Shown here: in pieces, positions 18,199 through 27,108 of the stretch | How positions within the stretch are numbered: the first letter of the stretch is position 1 | How the letters are laid out: each line of letters opens with the position of its first letter | DNA from: JACKFB01 sp041389525 | GTDB lineage: Bacteria > Myxococcota_A > UBA9042 > PHBI01 > JACKFB01 | Assembly (NCBI GenBank): GCA_041389525.1 | Contig: JAWKRR010000003.1 | Location: 248,001 to 312,000 of the forward strand | Reading direction: 5' to 3' | Length of the DNA stretch: 64,000 nt | Notes under the pieces: generated by a model | What the model saw: the letters and a program-made list of their open reading frames with translations, nothing else | Told to the model about the DNA's origin: nothing | Database searches by the model: none | Program-made: the position numbers and the translations under genes

Positions 18199-18213
18199 CC
18201 GCGACCCTCGCGG
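18199..18213. terminator. Small GC hairpin between convergent genes
   Basis: CCGCGA-ccc-TCGCGG forms a perfect 6-base stem with a 3-base loop between the stops of two converging lipoprotein genes. There is no following T-run, so bidirectional terminator function is only possible. Just before it, CAGTAGGGTCGCCGCC (18161-18176) is repeated with one change at 18181-18196. Confidence 0.3.
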
Positions 18214-18226
18214 CCCCGCGCCTCGG

Positions 18227-20116
18227 TCAAAAACCCAGGGCGTATATGGTCGCCTCGAGGGTCGCGTCGAAGTCGGAGCCTGCCAAGGGCGCGGCGTTCT
18301 GGATGGTCAGCGTGCCGTTGCCGAGGGCGCCGATCAGCTGGGGATCGTCCCAGGTGACGGCGTCGATGGTGAACAGGTAGGCGACGGTCCCGGTGCCGTC
18401 GACAGGCAGGACGGCGCCTGGAAGGAGCGCCCAGGTCGAGACCGGGACGTTGGCGACCCAGATGCGGTCGCCCGCCGGCTGGACGAAGACCTGGAGGTAG
18501 CCCAGGGAGCCATCGGTGACTGCGGGCTCGAGGCCCGCGAGGGCGCCGACCTTGACCACGGGGATCCCGGCGCCGGCGAAGGTGACCTTGGCCGTGCCCT
18601 TGCCCGCGACGAAGGGGTCCGCCTTGCCCAGGGTGTCCCAGCGGGTGTGCAGCGTGGCGGTCAGCGTCCCGCCGGGGCTGAGGCACGGCGCCGTCCGCTG
18701 CGGCCCCGCCTCCAACGCGCTCAGCGACTCCAGCTCCCCCTGAAGCCTCGCGCGGCGGCCCTTGACGAAGGCCGAGACCCCCTCCCGCATCGCCACATAG
18801 GGCTGCAGCTCGCCCGGACCCAGGTGGGGCCGAATCAATTTGTCCATGCGGGTGATCTCGGCCGCGAGCGCCTGCGGATCCCACGCCGTCGCCAAGAGCT
18901 CGCCCAGCCGCGCCCCGATGAGCGCGCGGCCAGCCGGCAACACGAAGATCCGCCGCGCCAGCTCGCCCGTGGTGCGCGACAGGGCCGGCCCCTGGTCCTG
19001 CTCGCCGGTCGGGAAGGTCCCGTCTACGCCCCACGGGATAAAGTGCAGGCGGTCGCCGTCGTCCGGGTTCACGTACACGTAGAAGTTGTTGGTGTTCCCG
19101 ACGTAGCCGTCCCAGTGCCCGACCAGCACCTCCGCGGCCCAGAAGGTGATGAACGCGTCCAGGTTGATGACCGCGTCCAGCGCGTCGAGCAGCCCGTCGT
19201 CGGGCACCTCGAGCGCCGCGGTCAACGCCTGGAGCGGCGCCTGAGTCTGCGCGTCCTCCTGGGTCTTCTGCTCGAAGGTCGCCATCCACCCCGGCCGAAA
19301 GTCCGACAGCGCGCCCTCGTAGAGCAGCCCCTCATCGCTCGCGTAGTGACGGCGCAGGAAATCCTTCTTCACCGGCTCGACGTGCACGTACACGCGCCGC
19401 GGCCCCCCGTTGACTCGCACCGACGCGAAATTGCAGCGCGGCGACGGCACACCGGCCGCCTCGAACACCTGGAACGCCAAGCACTGCCGGATGTAGGCCG
19501 GGTCCTGCACGGAGTTATTGAGGGTGAGCCGCTCGACGTCGCCGAGCTGCTGCTTGGCCACGAAGGTGTCGAAGTCCACCTTCAGCGACGGCTTCTCCGT
19601 GCTCATGGAGCCGAGGAATCCCTTCTTCCGCACGCCGGCCTGCTCGCGCGAGTAGCCGTCGATCGCCACCGTCGCCGAGAACCACGTGAAGGGGTCGTGG
19701 GCGACGCCGTCGAGGCAGCCCGGCCCCAGCACGTCGAAGAGCGTGCGCGTCTGGTAGCGCAAGGTCTCCCAATCCGCGCTCGGCAGCGTGACGTCGACCT
19801 CGAAGAGCCGGTTGGGATCGTAGAGGGCGGCGTCGAACCCCGCGGGCGGCTCCACGAGCTGCGGCTCGGCGTCGACCTCCGATTGCGCTGAATCCACCTC
19901 GCTGTTCGGGAGATCCGCGGCGAGGTCGGGCCCGCTGACGGGCAGGTCCAGCGCGCTGCCGTCGGGGGTGACCTCCGCAGCGATGACGTCAGCGACCGCC
20001 GCCGCGTCCGCCCCGACCGCGTCGGCGACGTCGGCCACCGGCCCCGCGCCGGAGGTCCCGCACGCCAAGAGCCAGACCGCGGCCGCCGCTGCCAACCAAC
20101 CCCTCGTCGCCCTCAT
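18227..20116 (-). CDS. CotH-kinase-like lipoprotein (629 aa)
   Basis: Exported lipoprotein: the signal ends in LLAC (Cys19), then a ~70-residue Asp/Ala/Val spacer (e.g. VADVADAVGADAAAV). A CotH-type domain spans about 105-440, with GVRKKGFLGS (161-170), KPSLKVDFD (175-183), LTLNNSVQDP (197-206), GNTNNFYVY and FIPWGVDGTF. Bacterial and spore-coat CotH proteins are atypical kinases that phosphorylate secreted proteins; whether this exported relative is active is unknown. The last ~140 residues form a beta-rich C-terminal domain. ATG 20116 gives a standard signal peptide. It is divergent from the LysR gene. The family call is good; the substrate is unknown. Confidence 0.85.
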   Translation of the reverse strand: MRATRGWLAAAAAVWLLACGTSGAGPVADVADAVGADAAAVADVIAAEVTPDGSALDLPVSGPDLAADLPNSEVDSAQSEVDAEPQLVEPPAGFDAALYDPNRLFEVDVTLPSADWETLRYQTRTLFDVLGPGCLDGVAHDPFTWFSATVAIDGYSREQAGVRKKGFLGSMSTEKPSLKVDFDTFVAKQQLGDVERLTLNNSVQDPAYIRQCLAFQVFEAAGVPSPRCNFASVRVNGGPRRVYVHVEPVKKDFLRRHYASDEGLLYEGALSDFRPGWMATFEQKTQEDAQTQAPLQALTAALEVPDDGLLDALDAVINLDAFITFWAAEVLVGHWDGYVGNTNNFYVYVNPDDGDRLHFIPWGVDGTFPTGEQDQGPALSRTTGELARRIFVLPAGRALIGARLGELLATAWDPQALAAEITRMDKLIRPHLGPGELQPYVAMREGVSAFVKGRRARLQGELESLSALEAGPQRTAPCLSPGGTLTATLHTRWDTLGKADPFVAGKGTAKVTFAGAGIPVVKVGALAGLEPAVTDGSLGYLQVFVQPAGDRIWVANVPVSTWALLPGAVLPVDGTGTVAYLFTIDAVTWDDPQLIGALGNGTLTIQNAAPLAGSDFDATLEATIYALGF

Positions 20117-20261
20117 CCGCCACCTCCGCGCCCGATACTACCCCGCCACGCGCCCAATTCACCCGCCCCCGTCCTCAAGCCAGCCCGCCCTCCTCAAATC
20201 CCATCCCTCTTTGCCGCCCCTTTCGCTACACTCGCCGCCCACCATTCGGCCGGGACGTACA

Positions 20262-21155
20262 ATGCTGCCCGATCTCGACTCCCTCCGCTGCTTCGACGCC
20301 GCGGCCGCGCTGCTGAACTTCCGCGCCGCCGCCGAGCGCGTCCACCTCTCCCCGGCCGCCTTCGGCTCGCGAATCCAGCGCCTGGAGTCCGACCTCGACG
20401 CCCAGCTCTTCGAGCGCACCACCCGCCGCGTCACCCTCACCGACGCCGGCCGCCGCCTCATCCCCCAAGCGCGCGCCGCCCTCGCCGAGGCCGCCCGCTG
20501 CGCCGAGGTCGTCCACGACACCCAGAGCGCCCTCCCCTACACCCTGGTCCTCGGCACCCGCTACGAGCTGGGCATGAGCTGGATCGTCCCCGCCCTGGCC
20601 GCCCTCCGCGCCACCCAACCCCAGCGCCGCATCGACCTCTTCTTCGGCGACAGCGCCGACCTCCTCCGCCGCCTCAGCCGCGACCAGCTCGACGGCATGG
20701 TCTCCTCGGTGCGCCTGACCGACGCCGGCCTCACCTACGCCCGCCTCCACGAAGAGCGCTACTGCTTCGTCGCCAGCCCCGAGCTCCTCAGCCGCCAGCC
20801 CCTGTCCGCCCCCGACGACGCAAGCGCCCACCGCCTGCTCGATATCCACGGCGACCTGCCGCTCTTTCGCTACTTCCTCGACGCCCGCCCCCGCGACGAA
20901 TCCTGGGTCTTCCGCGACACGGAGTTCCTCGGCACCATCGGCGCCGTCCGTCATCGCGCGCTCGAGTCCGCGGGCGTCGCCGTGCTGCCTCGCTACTTCG
21001 TCGCCCCCGACCTCGACAGCGGCCGGCTGTGCCACCTGCTGCCCGATTTCGAACCGGTCATCGACGCCTTCCGCCTAGTGTGGCGCCGCGGCCACGCGCT
21101 GGACTCTGAGCTGCGCGCCCTCGCGACCGAGCTGAGCGCCCGCCCGCTGACCTGA
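20262..21155 (+). CDS. LysR-family transcriptional regulator (297 aa)
   Basis: LysR-type regulator. The N-terminal winged helix-turn-helix (about 1-60) contains DLDSLRCFDAAAALLNFRAA, then HLSPAAFGSRIQRLE and LFERTTRRVTLTDAGRRL. The C-terminal two-lobe effector domain runs from about 90. ATG 20262 is chosen because the HTH begins a few residues later; the ribosome site is poor. A -10-like TACACT sits at 20226-20231 just upstream. The gene reads in the same direction as bioA and an aldehyde dehydrogenase starting 33 bases later, and divergently from the CotH gene. It may regulate either unit. The effector is unknown. Confidence 0.9.
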   Translation: MLPDLDSLRCFDAAAALLNFRAAAERVHLSPAAFGSRIQRLESDLDAQLFERTTRRVTLTDAGRRLIPQARAALAEAARCAEVVHDTQSALPYTLVLGTRYELGMSWIVPALAALRATQPQRRIDLFFGDSADLLRRLSRDQLDGMVSSVRLTDAGLTYARLHEERYCFVASPELLSRQPLSAPDDASAHRLLDIHGDLPLFRYFLDARPRDESWVFRDTEFLGTIGAVRHRALESAGVAVLPRYFVAPDLDSGRLCHLLPDFEPVIDAFRLVWRRGHALDSELRALATELSARPLT

Positions 21156-21188
21156 CCGCCGCCCTGCCCCCACGCGCCGGAGCCCGAC

Positions 21189-22532
21189 GTGACCGACGAC
21201 GCCCGAGATCCCCACCCCCACCTGTGGTTCCCCTTCACCTACCACGACGATCTCGCGACCAGCCCCCCGGTGGTCATCGAGCGCGGTGAGGGCGTCTGGC
21301 TCTACGCCGCCGACGGTCGCGCCTACATGGACGCGGTCGGCTCGTGGTGGACCAGCCTCCTCGGCCACCGCCGCCCCGAGGTGGTCGCCGCCATCGAAGC
21401 GCAGCTCAGCCGCCTCGAGCACGTGATGATGGCCGGCTTCGTCACCGAGCCCGTCCTGGGCCTCGCCGAGCGCCTGTCGCGCCACCTGCCGCCCGAACTA
21501 GGCAGGTATTTCCTCAGCGATAACGGGTCGACCGCGGTCGAGGTCGCGCTGAAGATGGCGCTGCAATACTGGTCGCTGCGCGGCGAAGAGCGCCCCCACG
21601 TCATCGCGCTGGGCGGCGCGTATCACGGGGACACCCTGGGCGCGATGAGCGTGGGCGACATCCCGGCCTACCACACGACCTTCCATCGCCTGTGGAAGGG
21701 CGGGCTCTTCACCGACCCGCCGTCCTGCTACCGATGCCCGGCGGCGCAGCTCCCCGCGAGTTGCCACGCCGAGTGCATGGACAGCCTCGAGCGTCTCCTC
21801 GAGACCCACCGCGGCCAGGTCGCCGCCTTCATCTTCGAGCCGATGGTCCAGGGCGTCTCTGGGATGCGGGTCTATCCGGCCAAAGTGCTCCAGCGCGCGA
21901 TGGACCTGTGCGCCGAACACGGGGTGCTGACCATCGCCGACGAGGTCGCCATGGGCATGGGCCGCACGGGGCGCTTCTTGGCCACCGAGCACGCCGGCCG
22001 GGTCCCAGACATCGCCTGCCTCGCCAAGGGTCTCACCGCGGGCTTTCTGCCCCTGGCCGTCACCGCCGTCCAAGAGCACATCTACGCCCCATTTCGCGGC
22101 AGCCGCGGCTCCGGGCGCATCCTGCACCACGGCCACACCTTCACCGGGAACCCGCTGGCCGCCGCCGCCGCTTGCGCGACCCTCGACGTCCTCGAGGAGC
22201 TCGACATCCCCGCGTCCCTGGGCCCCATCACCGAGCATTTCGCCAGGGAATTGCAGGGGTTTTCGGAGATCGAGGCGGTCGGCGACATACGGCAGCTCGG
22301 CTTGGTAGGGGCCCTCGAGCTGGTGCATGACCGACGGACAAAGACCCCGTTCCCGCCGGAGGCCCAGGTGGCGTGGCGCATTCACCTGCGCGCCCTGGAG
22401 CTGGGCCTGATCCTGAGGCCGCTGGGCGACGTCCTCTACTTCATGCCGCCGCTCACCGTGAGCGCGGCCGAGCTGGACCAGATGTTCGCGCTGGCGCGCC
22501 TGGCCATGACCGAGGTGCTGGGCGCGGACTGA
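21189..22532 (+). CDS. bioA: Adenosylmethionine-8-amino-7-oxononanoate aminotransferase
   Basis: Class III PLP aminotransferase of 447 residues, best matching BioA, which converts 7-keto-8-aminopelargonate to 7,8-diaminopelargonate in biotin synthesis. Supporting features are the N-terminal HLWFPFTYHDD, the GSWWTSLLGH motif (the double Trp is typical of BioA), the PLP loop near DNGSTAVEVALKMALQYW, DEVAMGMGRTG, and the Schiff-base Lys280 in CLAKGLTAGFLPL. An inserted Cys-containing segment (PSCYRCPAAQLPASCHAEC, about 177-195) also occurs in some BioA proteins. No other biotin gene is nearby. It follows a LysR gene and precedes an aldehyde dehydrogenase. A different omega-aminotransferase specificity cannot be excluded. 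Confidence 0.8.
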   Translation: MTDDARDPHPHLWFPFTYHDDLATSPPVVIERGEGVWLYAADGRAYMDAVGSWWTSLLGHRRPEVVAAIEAQLSRLEHVMMAGFVTEPVLGLAERLSRHLPPELGRYFLSDNGSTAVEVALKMALQYWSLRGEERPHVIALGGAYHGDTLGAMSVGDIPAYHTTFHRLWKGGLFTDPPSCYRCPAAQLPASCHAECMDSLERLLETHRGQVAAFIFEPMVQGVSGMRVYPAKVLQRAMDLCAEHGVLTIADEVAMGMGRTGRFLATEHAGRVPDIACLAKGLTAGFLPLAVTAVQEHIYAPFRGSRGSGRILHHGHTFTGNPLAAAAACATLDVLEELDIPASLGPITEHFARELQGFSEIEAVGDIRQLGLVGALELVHDRRTKTPFPPEAQVAWRIHLRALELGLILRPLGDVLYFMPPLTVSAAELDQMFALARLAMTEVLGAD

Positions 22533-22647
22533 CCTCGCCGGGGGCGACCGCCGCCCGCGACCGCAAGCCGCCCCTGGGCGGATCGCACCGCCAGCGCTAC
22601 AATGGCGCCGAGTCGCAGCGCCCGCCGACTCCCCGGAGCAGCTTCCG

Positions 22648-24078
22648 ATGTCCGTCGAAACACGCGCCTTCATCGATGGCGCCTTCCAGTTGGGGGCGGG
22701 CCCGGCTCGCGCCATCGTCGACCCGGCGACCGAGCGCACCCTCGCCGAGGTCCCTGACGCCTCCGAGGCTCAGGTCCACCGCGCCATCGCCGCCGCCCAG
22801 CGCGCGTTCGAGCCCTGGTCGCGCACCTCGCCCGGCGACCGCGCCCGCTTGCTCTTCGCCTTCGCCGACGCGGTCGAGACCGTCTTTCCGCAGCTGGGTG
22901 AGCTGGAGTCTCAGAACACCGGCAAGCCGCTGCGCACGGTGCAGGCCGACGAGCTGGGCCCGGTGGTCGACCCGATCCGGTTCTTCGCGGGCCTCGCGCG
23001 GAGCCCGTCGGGGCTGGCGGCCGCCGAGTACGTCGAGGGCCGCACCAGCATGACCCGCCGCGATCCCGTCGGCGTCTGCGGGCTCATCGTGCCGTGGAAC
23101 TACCCGCTGATGATGGCGTGCTGGAAGCTGGCCCCAGCGCTCGCCGCCGGAAACACCGTGGTCCTGAAGCCAGCACCCGAGACGCCGCTGACCGCGCTGC
23201 GCCTCGCCGAGCTGGCCGCGGAGCACCTGCCCGCGGGCGTGCTCAACATCGTGCCGGGTGGTGCCGAGGTCGGTGAGGCCATCGTCGCCGACCCGCGCGT
23301 GGCGTTGGTCTCGCTGACCGGCGACGTGACGACGGGCCAGCGCGTCATGGCGGCCGCCGCGCCGACCTTGAAGCGCCTGCACTTGGAGCTGGGCGGCAAG
23401 GCGCCGGTCATCGTGTACGCCGACGCCGACCTCGACCGGGTGGCCGACGCCATCCAGGTCGGCGCCTTCTACAACGCAGGCCAGGACTGCACGGCGGCCT
23501 GCCGCGTCTACGCGCACACGTCGGTCTACGACGCGCTGTACGAGCGACTGCGCGGGGTGGTGTCGCGGCTGCGCACCGGCGCTCCGAACGCCCGAGACAC
23601 CGAGATGGGCCCGCTCATCAGCGCTCGGCAGCGCGAGCGAGTCCAAGGGTTCTTGGAGCGCGCCGCGAACACGCCGCACCTCACGCTGCACGCGGGCCAT
23701 GTGGACCCGGGGCCGGGCTTCTTCGTGCCGCCCACGCTGATCGCCGACGCCCGCCCGCGCGACGAGATCGTCCAGCGCGAGGTGTTCGGCCCGGTCGTGT
23801 CCCTGACCCGCTTCGGCTCCGACGACGACGTGGTCGCGTGGAGCAACGACAGCCCGTACGGGTTGGCCGCGTCGGTGTGGTCGCGAGACGTCGGGCGCGC
23901 GATGGACGCGGCCCGGCGCCTCCGCTACGGCACCGTCTGGATCAACGACCACCTGGTGTGGCCCACCGAGATGCCTCACGGCGGCCTGAAGATGTCCGGC
24001 CACGGCAAGGAGATGTCGGTGTTCGGCTACGAGGACTACACCGTGGTCCGGCACGTCATGGTGAACCTGACCTTCTGA
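22648..24078 (+). CDS. patD: Aldehyde dehydrogenase, gamma-aminobutyraldehyde (PatD/YdcW) type
   Basis: NAD(P)-dependent aldehyde dehydrogenase of 476 residues. The catalytic Glu247 lies in LELGGKAPVIV and the nucleophile Cys281 in NAGQDCTAACR. That last motif, with QDC and TAACR, is characteristic of gamma-aminobutyraldehyde dehydrogenase (PatD/YdcW), which oxidises 4-aminobutanal from putrescine to GABA. The Rossmann region shows VPWNYPLMMACWKLAPAL and LVSLTGDVTTGQ. Betaine aldehyde dehydrogenase is the main alternative. ATG 22648 is 115 bases after bioA. A putrescine aminotransferase gene is not adjacent, so pathway context is weak; the preceding aminotransferase might conceivably feed it, but its sequence looks like BioA. 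Confidence 0.78.
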   Translation: MSVETRAFIDGAFQLGAGPARAIVDPATERTLAEVPDASEAQVHRAIAAAQRAFEPWSRTSPGDRARLLFAFADAVETVFPQLGELESQNTGKPLRTVQADELGPVVDPIRFFAGLARSPSGLAAAEYVEGRTSMTRRDPVGVCGLIVPWNYPLMMACWKLAPALAAGNTVVLKPAPETPLTALRLAELAAEHLPAGVLNIVPGGAEVGEAIVADPRVALVSLTGDVTTGQRVMAAAAPTLKRLHLELGGKAPVIVYADADLDRVADAIQVGAFYNAGQDCTAACRVYAHTSVYDALYERLRGVVSRLRTGAPNARDTEMGPLISARQRERVQGFLERAANTPHLTLHAGHVDPGPGFFVPPTLIADARPRDEIVQREVFGPVVSLTRFGSDDDVVAWSNDSPYGLAASVWSRDVGRAMDAARRLRYGTVWINDHLVWPTEMPHGGLKMSGHGKEMSVFGYEDYTVVRHVMVNLTF

Positions 24079-24097
24079 CGTGCCGAGAGCGCACGGA

Positions 24098-24152
24098 TGA
24101 CGCGTCATTGACGCGCGCCTAACGCGCCAATGACGCACCGATGACGCGCGTC
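24098..24152. repeat. Five tandem 11-bp repeats (TGACGC-headed)
   Basis: Five 11-base units start at 24098, 24109, 24120, 24131 and 24142: TGACGCGTCAT, TGACGCGCGCC, TAACGCGCCAA, TGACGCACCGA, TGACGCGCGTC. The first unit with its preceding A forms the perfect palindrome ATGACGCGTCAT (24097-24108). The array fills the gap between two convergent genes and runs 2 bases into the stop codon of the minus-strand gene. Confidence 0.85.
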
Positions 24153-25020
24153 ACTTCCTCGGAGTGAGCGACGCGGTCTTGTTGAAGCTCAGCGGGATCG
24201 CGCCGAACCCGGTGTCGATGCTGGCGCCGCCCGCGAAGCCGACCTGGACGCCCTTGCCGGCCATCAGCGTCTGGATGAGGCCGATGCCGATCTGCGCGGT
24301 CGACAGGCTGACGCGGACGCTCTTGGTCTGCTGACCGGAGCCGCCCACCTTCATCGTGTCGTTGAGCCGCATGGTGGTGATCGGCGCGCCGCCCAGGGTG
24401 ACGGCGTTGCTGAACCCGGCGATGCCGATGGCGCGCTTGTTCGGGTTCTGCATGCCGACCTCGATGTCCAGATCCACGCCGGAGAGGCTGGCCTTCGCGA
24501 TCTTGATGCCCGAGGGGAAGATGTTCGGGATCTTGATGACCGGCAGCTTGCCGTCGACGTTGTAGGGCAGCTTGAGCTGGCCCAGGGGCGAGTTCATCCG
24601 CACGTCGCCCGCCAGCTTCCAGGGCAGGTCGTCATTGAAGCCGCCCTTGATCTTGCTGATGATCTCGGCCCAGCGCAGCGTGACCGGGATGATCAGCTGG
24701 GTCGAGGCGCCCGCGCGCATGTCGAGGGCCTGCGCCACGACGCCGTCGACCAGGGTCAGCCCGTCCACGGCGAACTTGAGGGCGTAGCCGTCCAGCTTGA
24801 GGCCGATGGCGTTCGGGTTGTGCAGCTTGAAGCCGATGTTCAGCTTGAGGCTGTCGAAGTCGGCGGCGATGAACTGGGTCTTGTCGTACTTGAGGGTGGG
24901 CTTCTTGAAGATGCCCGAGAGCGCCGCGCAGGAAGTGAAGAGGCCGACCGAGAGCACGGCCGCCAAGACGACCGTCCCGCGACGCAGCAAAGGGTTGGAT
25001 TTAACGTGCTGATCGATCAC
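24151..25020 (-). CDS. LEA14/WHy-domain lipoprotein (289 aa)
   Basis: Predicted lipoprotein: basic N-terminus, hydrophobic stretch and lipobox FTSC (Cys31). The mature part holds two LEA14-like (WHy, water-stress/hypersensitive) domains. The first (about 50-155) has LNIGFKLHNPNAIGLKLDGY and the second (about 175-285) has DIEVGMQNPNKRAIGIAGF; both show the NPN motif. Bacterial relatives are linked to desiccation or envelope stress, but their action is unknown. GTG at 25018-25020 is chosen because AAAGGAGAA stands just upstream (about 25025-25033) and it gives a normal signal peptide. The mature protein is less Arg-rich and more Lys/Asn-rich than its neighbours. Confidence 0.85.
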   Translation of the reverse strand: MIDQHVKSNPLLRRGTVVLAAVLSVGLFTSCAALSGIFKKPTLKYDKTQFIAADFDSLKLNIGFKLHNPNAIGLKLDGYALKFAVDGLTLVDGVVAQALDMRAGASTQLIIPVTLRWAEIISKIKGGFNDDLPWKLAGDVRMNSPLGQLKLPYNVDGKLPVIKIPNIFPSGIKIAKASLSGVDLDIEVGMQNPNKRAIGIAGFSNAVTLGGAPITTMRLNDTMKVGGSGQQTKSVRVSLSTAQIGIGLIQTLMAGKGVQVGFAGGASIDTGFGAIPLSFNKTASLTPRK

Positions 25021-25054
25021 AAAGTTCTCCTTTCGTTCCCCGAAGCGTAGCCGG

Positions 25055-25085
25055 GTTATAGCAGTAGCGTGGCGGCCCGTGGCAA
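25055..25085 (-). promoter_or_regulatory. Candidate promoter of the LEA14-like gene
   Basis: On the minus strand TTGCCA (25080-25085) is followed by GCTATAAC. The -10 can be read as GCTATA with a 17-base spacer or TATAAC with 19. It ends about 35 bases before the GTG start. The same 91-base interval must also drive the divergent MBL gene. Confidence 0.35.
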
Positions 25086-25111
25086 GGGGTTGAGCCATCA
25101 GGGAGCCCGCG

Positions 25112-25963
25112 ATGCGCATCGGACGGTACGAAGTGACCACGATTCAGACAGGAGCCTTCGCCCTCGATGGCGGCGCGATGTTCGGCGTGGTGCCGCGGGT
25201 GCTCTGGGAGCGGAAGGCCCCGGCGGATTCGCTGCACCGCATCCCGATGGCCCTGCGATCGCTGCTCATTCGCGGTGACGGCCGGGTGATGCTGGTCGAC
25301 ACGGGCATCGGCTCGACGAAGTGGAGCGAGCGAGAGATCGCGCGCTACGCCATCGACCACAGCACCCACGAGCTGACCCGGGCGCTGGCCGCGCAAGGCG
25401 TGGCGCCCGAGGACGTGACCGACGTGCTGCTGACCCACCTGCACTTCGACCACGCGGGCGGCGCGACGCGGCTCGGCGACGACGGGGTGCTGCGCCCGAC
25501 CTTCCCGAAGGCCACCTACACCCTGCAGCGCCGAAACCTCGCCTGGGCCGAGCACCCGACCGAGAAAGACCAAGCGAGCTACCTCGCCCGCGACTTCCAC
25601 CCCATCGCCGAGGCCGGCCAGCTTGTGCTGCTCGACGGCCCCGACGACCTGGGCATCGAGGGCCTCGAGCTCTTCATCAGCGACGGCCACACCGAGGCCC
25701 AGCAGCTCCCCATCCTGACCGACGGCGAGCGCACCGTGGCCTACGGCGGCGACCTCATCCCCACCCGGGCCCACGTCCCGATCCCGTGGGTGATGGGCTA
25801 CGACATCCGCCCGCTCCAGACCATGGACGAGAAGCGCGACCTCCTGACCCGAGCGGCCGCCAACGACTGGATCCTGGTCTACGAGCACGACCCCGACGTC
25901 GCCGCGACGCGGGTCATCGCCGAGAACGACGGCTTCCAAGCAGGCGCGGCCGTCGCGTTCTGA
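25112..25963 (+). CDS. MBL-fold metallo-hydrolase (283 aa)
   Basis: Metallo-beta-lactamase-fold hydrolase. The metal site HLHFDH (residues 109-114) is intact. The downstream ligands are a His in SDGHTEAQQ, an Asp in YGGDLIP and a late His in VYEHDPD. There is no signal peptide. The fold covers lactonases, thiolesterases and phosphodiesterases; nothing here chooses among them, although the N-terminal layout with GVVPRVLWERKAP resembles quorum-quenching-lactonase-like members. It lies 214 bases before the pyrimidine operon with a promoter-like sequence in between, so it is probably a separate unit. Confidence 0.82.
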   Translation: MRIGRYEVTTIQTGAFALDGGAMFGVVPRVLWERKAPADSLHRIPMALRSLLIRGDGRVMLVDTGIGSTKWSEREIARYAIDHSTHELTRALAAQGVAPEDVTDVLLTHLHFDHAGGATRLGDDGVLRPTFPKATYTLQRRNLAWAEHPTEKDQASYLARDFHPIAEAGQLVLLDGPDDLGIEGLELFISDGHTEAQQLPILTDGERTVAYGGDLIPTRAHVPIPWVMGYDIRPLQTMDEKRDLLTRAAANDWILVYEHDPDVAATRVIAENDGFQAGAAVAF

Positions 25964-25979
25964 GGCGCCTGGGGCCGCC

Positions 25980-26008
25980 TTGCCGGTCGGCCAGCGCCTG
26001 GGTTATAT
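25980..26008 (+). promoter_or_regulatory. Candidate promoter of the pyrimidine degradation operon
   Basis: TTGCCG (25980-25985), a 17-base spacer and TTATAT (26003-26008) give a sigma-70-like promoter, predicting a leader of about 160 bases before beta-ureidopropionase. TTATATGCTTATT is one of the few AT-rich runs nearby. No clear regulator-binding palindrome is seen. Confidence 0.45.
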
Positions 26009-26177
26009 GCTTATTCCTCCGCACGCGTAGGTGAGCCGGTCTTGGCCGCGCGGGTGACCGCGAGGTCGCCCCCTCGTCGCGCGTCGCGGATCGTCCTCTG
26101 ACCGGCCGGCTTCGTCATGGAGCCGCGCAGGCGTGGCGCGTTTACCTCGATATTTGCTGCGAAATCAGGAGTTCTCC

Positions 26178-27068
26178 ATGAGCCAGGGCCCTTCCCACGC
26201 CAGACCGCAGAACGTCCGTTGCGGGCTGATTCAGTGCGCCAACCCGCTCAACGACGAGTCGAAGTCGGTGGCCGAGATCCAGCAGGCCATGTTGGACAAG
26301 CACCTGCCCATGATCGAGGACGCCGCGAAGAAGGGCGTGCAGATCCTGTGTTTGCAGGAGATCTTCAACGGTCCGTACTTCTGCCCGGCCCAGAACACGC
26401 GCTGGTACGACGCCGCGGAGACCATCCCCGGCCCGACCACCTCGCTGATGCAAGAGATAGCGAAGAAGCACGAGATGGTCATCGTCGTGCCGCTCTACGA
26501 GAAGGCGATGCGCGGGGTCTATTACAATAGCGCCGCGGTCATCGACGCCGACGGGACCTACCTGGGCAAGTACCGAAAGCAGCACATCCCGCAGACCTCC
26601 GGGTTTTGGGAGAAGTACTACTTCAAGCCCGGCGACGGCGGGTACCCGGTCTTCGAGACGCGCTACGCCAACGTGGGCGTCTACATCTGCTACGACCGGC
26701 ACTTCCCCGAGGGCGCGCGCTGCCTGGGCCTCAACGGCGCGGACATCGTCTTCAACCCGAGCGCGACGGTCGCGGGGCTGAGCCAGTACCTGTGGAAGCT
26801 GGAGCAGCCGGCCCACGCGGTCGCGAACGGCTACTACGTCGGCGCCATCAACCGCGTCGGCACCGAGGCGCCGTGGAATATCGGCAAGTTCTACGGCACC
26901 AGCTACTTCGTGAACCCGCGCGGGCAGATCATCGCCGAGGCCAGCGAGGACAACGACGAGCTGGTCGTGGCCGACCTGGACCTGTCGATGATCGATGAGG
27001 TGCGGAACCTCTGGCAGTTCTACCGCGACCGGCGGCCCGAGGCCTACGACGAGCTGGTCGACTACTGA
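26178..27068 (+). CDS. pydC: Beta-ureidopropionase (N-carbamoyl-beta-alanine amidohydrolase)
   Basis: Nitrilase-superfamily hydrolase of 296 residues for the last ring-fragment step of reductive pyrimidine degradation: N-carbamoyl-beta-alanine to beta-alanine, CO2 and NH3. The Glu-Lys-Cys triad is visible as Glu61 (LQEIFNGPYFC), Lys134 (KYRKQHIPQ) and Cys171 (YICYDRHFPEG). The CYDRHFPEG and FYGTSYFVNPRG segments are typical of the beta-ureidopropionase branch. ATG 26178 follows AGGAG at 26168-26172; an earlier in-frame ATG at 26133 has no such site. It is first in the operon, followed 40 bases later by dihydropyrimidinase, which supports the assignment strongly. Confidence 0.92.
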   Translation: MSQGPSHARPQNVRCGLIQCANPLNDESKSVAEIQQAMLDKHLPMIEDAAKKGVQILCLQEIFNGPYFCPAQNTRWYDAAETIPGPTTSLMQEIAKKHEMVIVVPLYEKAMRGVYYNSAAVIDADGTYLGKYRKQHIPQTSGFWEKYYFKPGDGGYPVFETRYANVGVYICYDRHFPEGARCLGLNGADIVFNPSATVAGLSQYLWKLEQPAHAVANGYYVGAINRVGTEAPWNIGKFYGTSYFVNPRGQIIAEASEDNDELVVADLDLSMIDEVRNLWQFYRDRRPEAYDELVDY

Positions 27069-27108
27069 GCGGTCGCGCGGGAAAGGACAGGCAATCGGGG
27101 GACAGCAC

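Noticed and set aside
21189..24078. bioA plus aldehyde dehydrogenase as a putrescine degradation pair
   Set aside because: The aminotransferase carries BioA-type motifs (HLWFPFT, GSWW), so a putrescine role is not supported by sequence.
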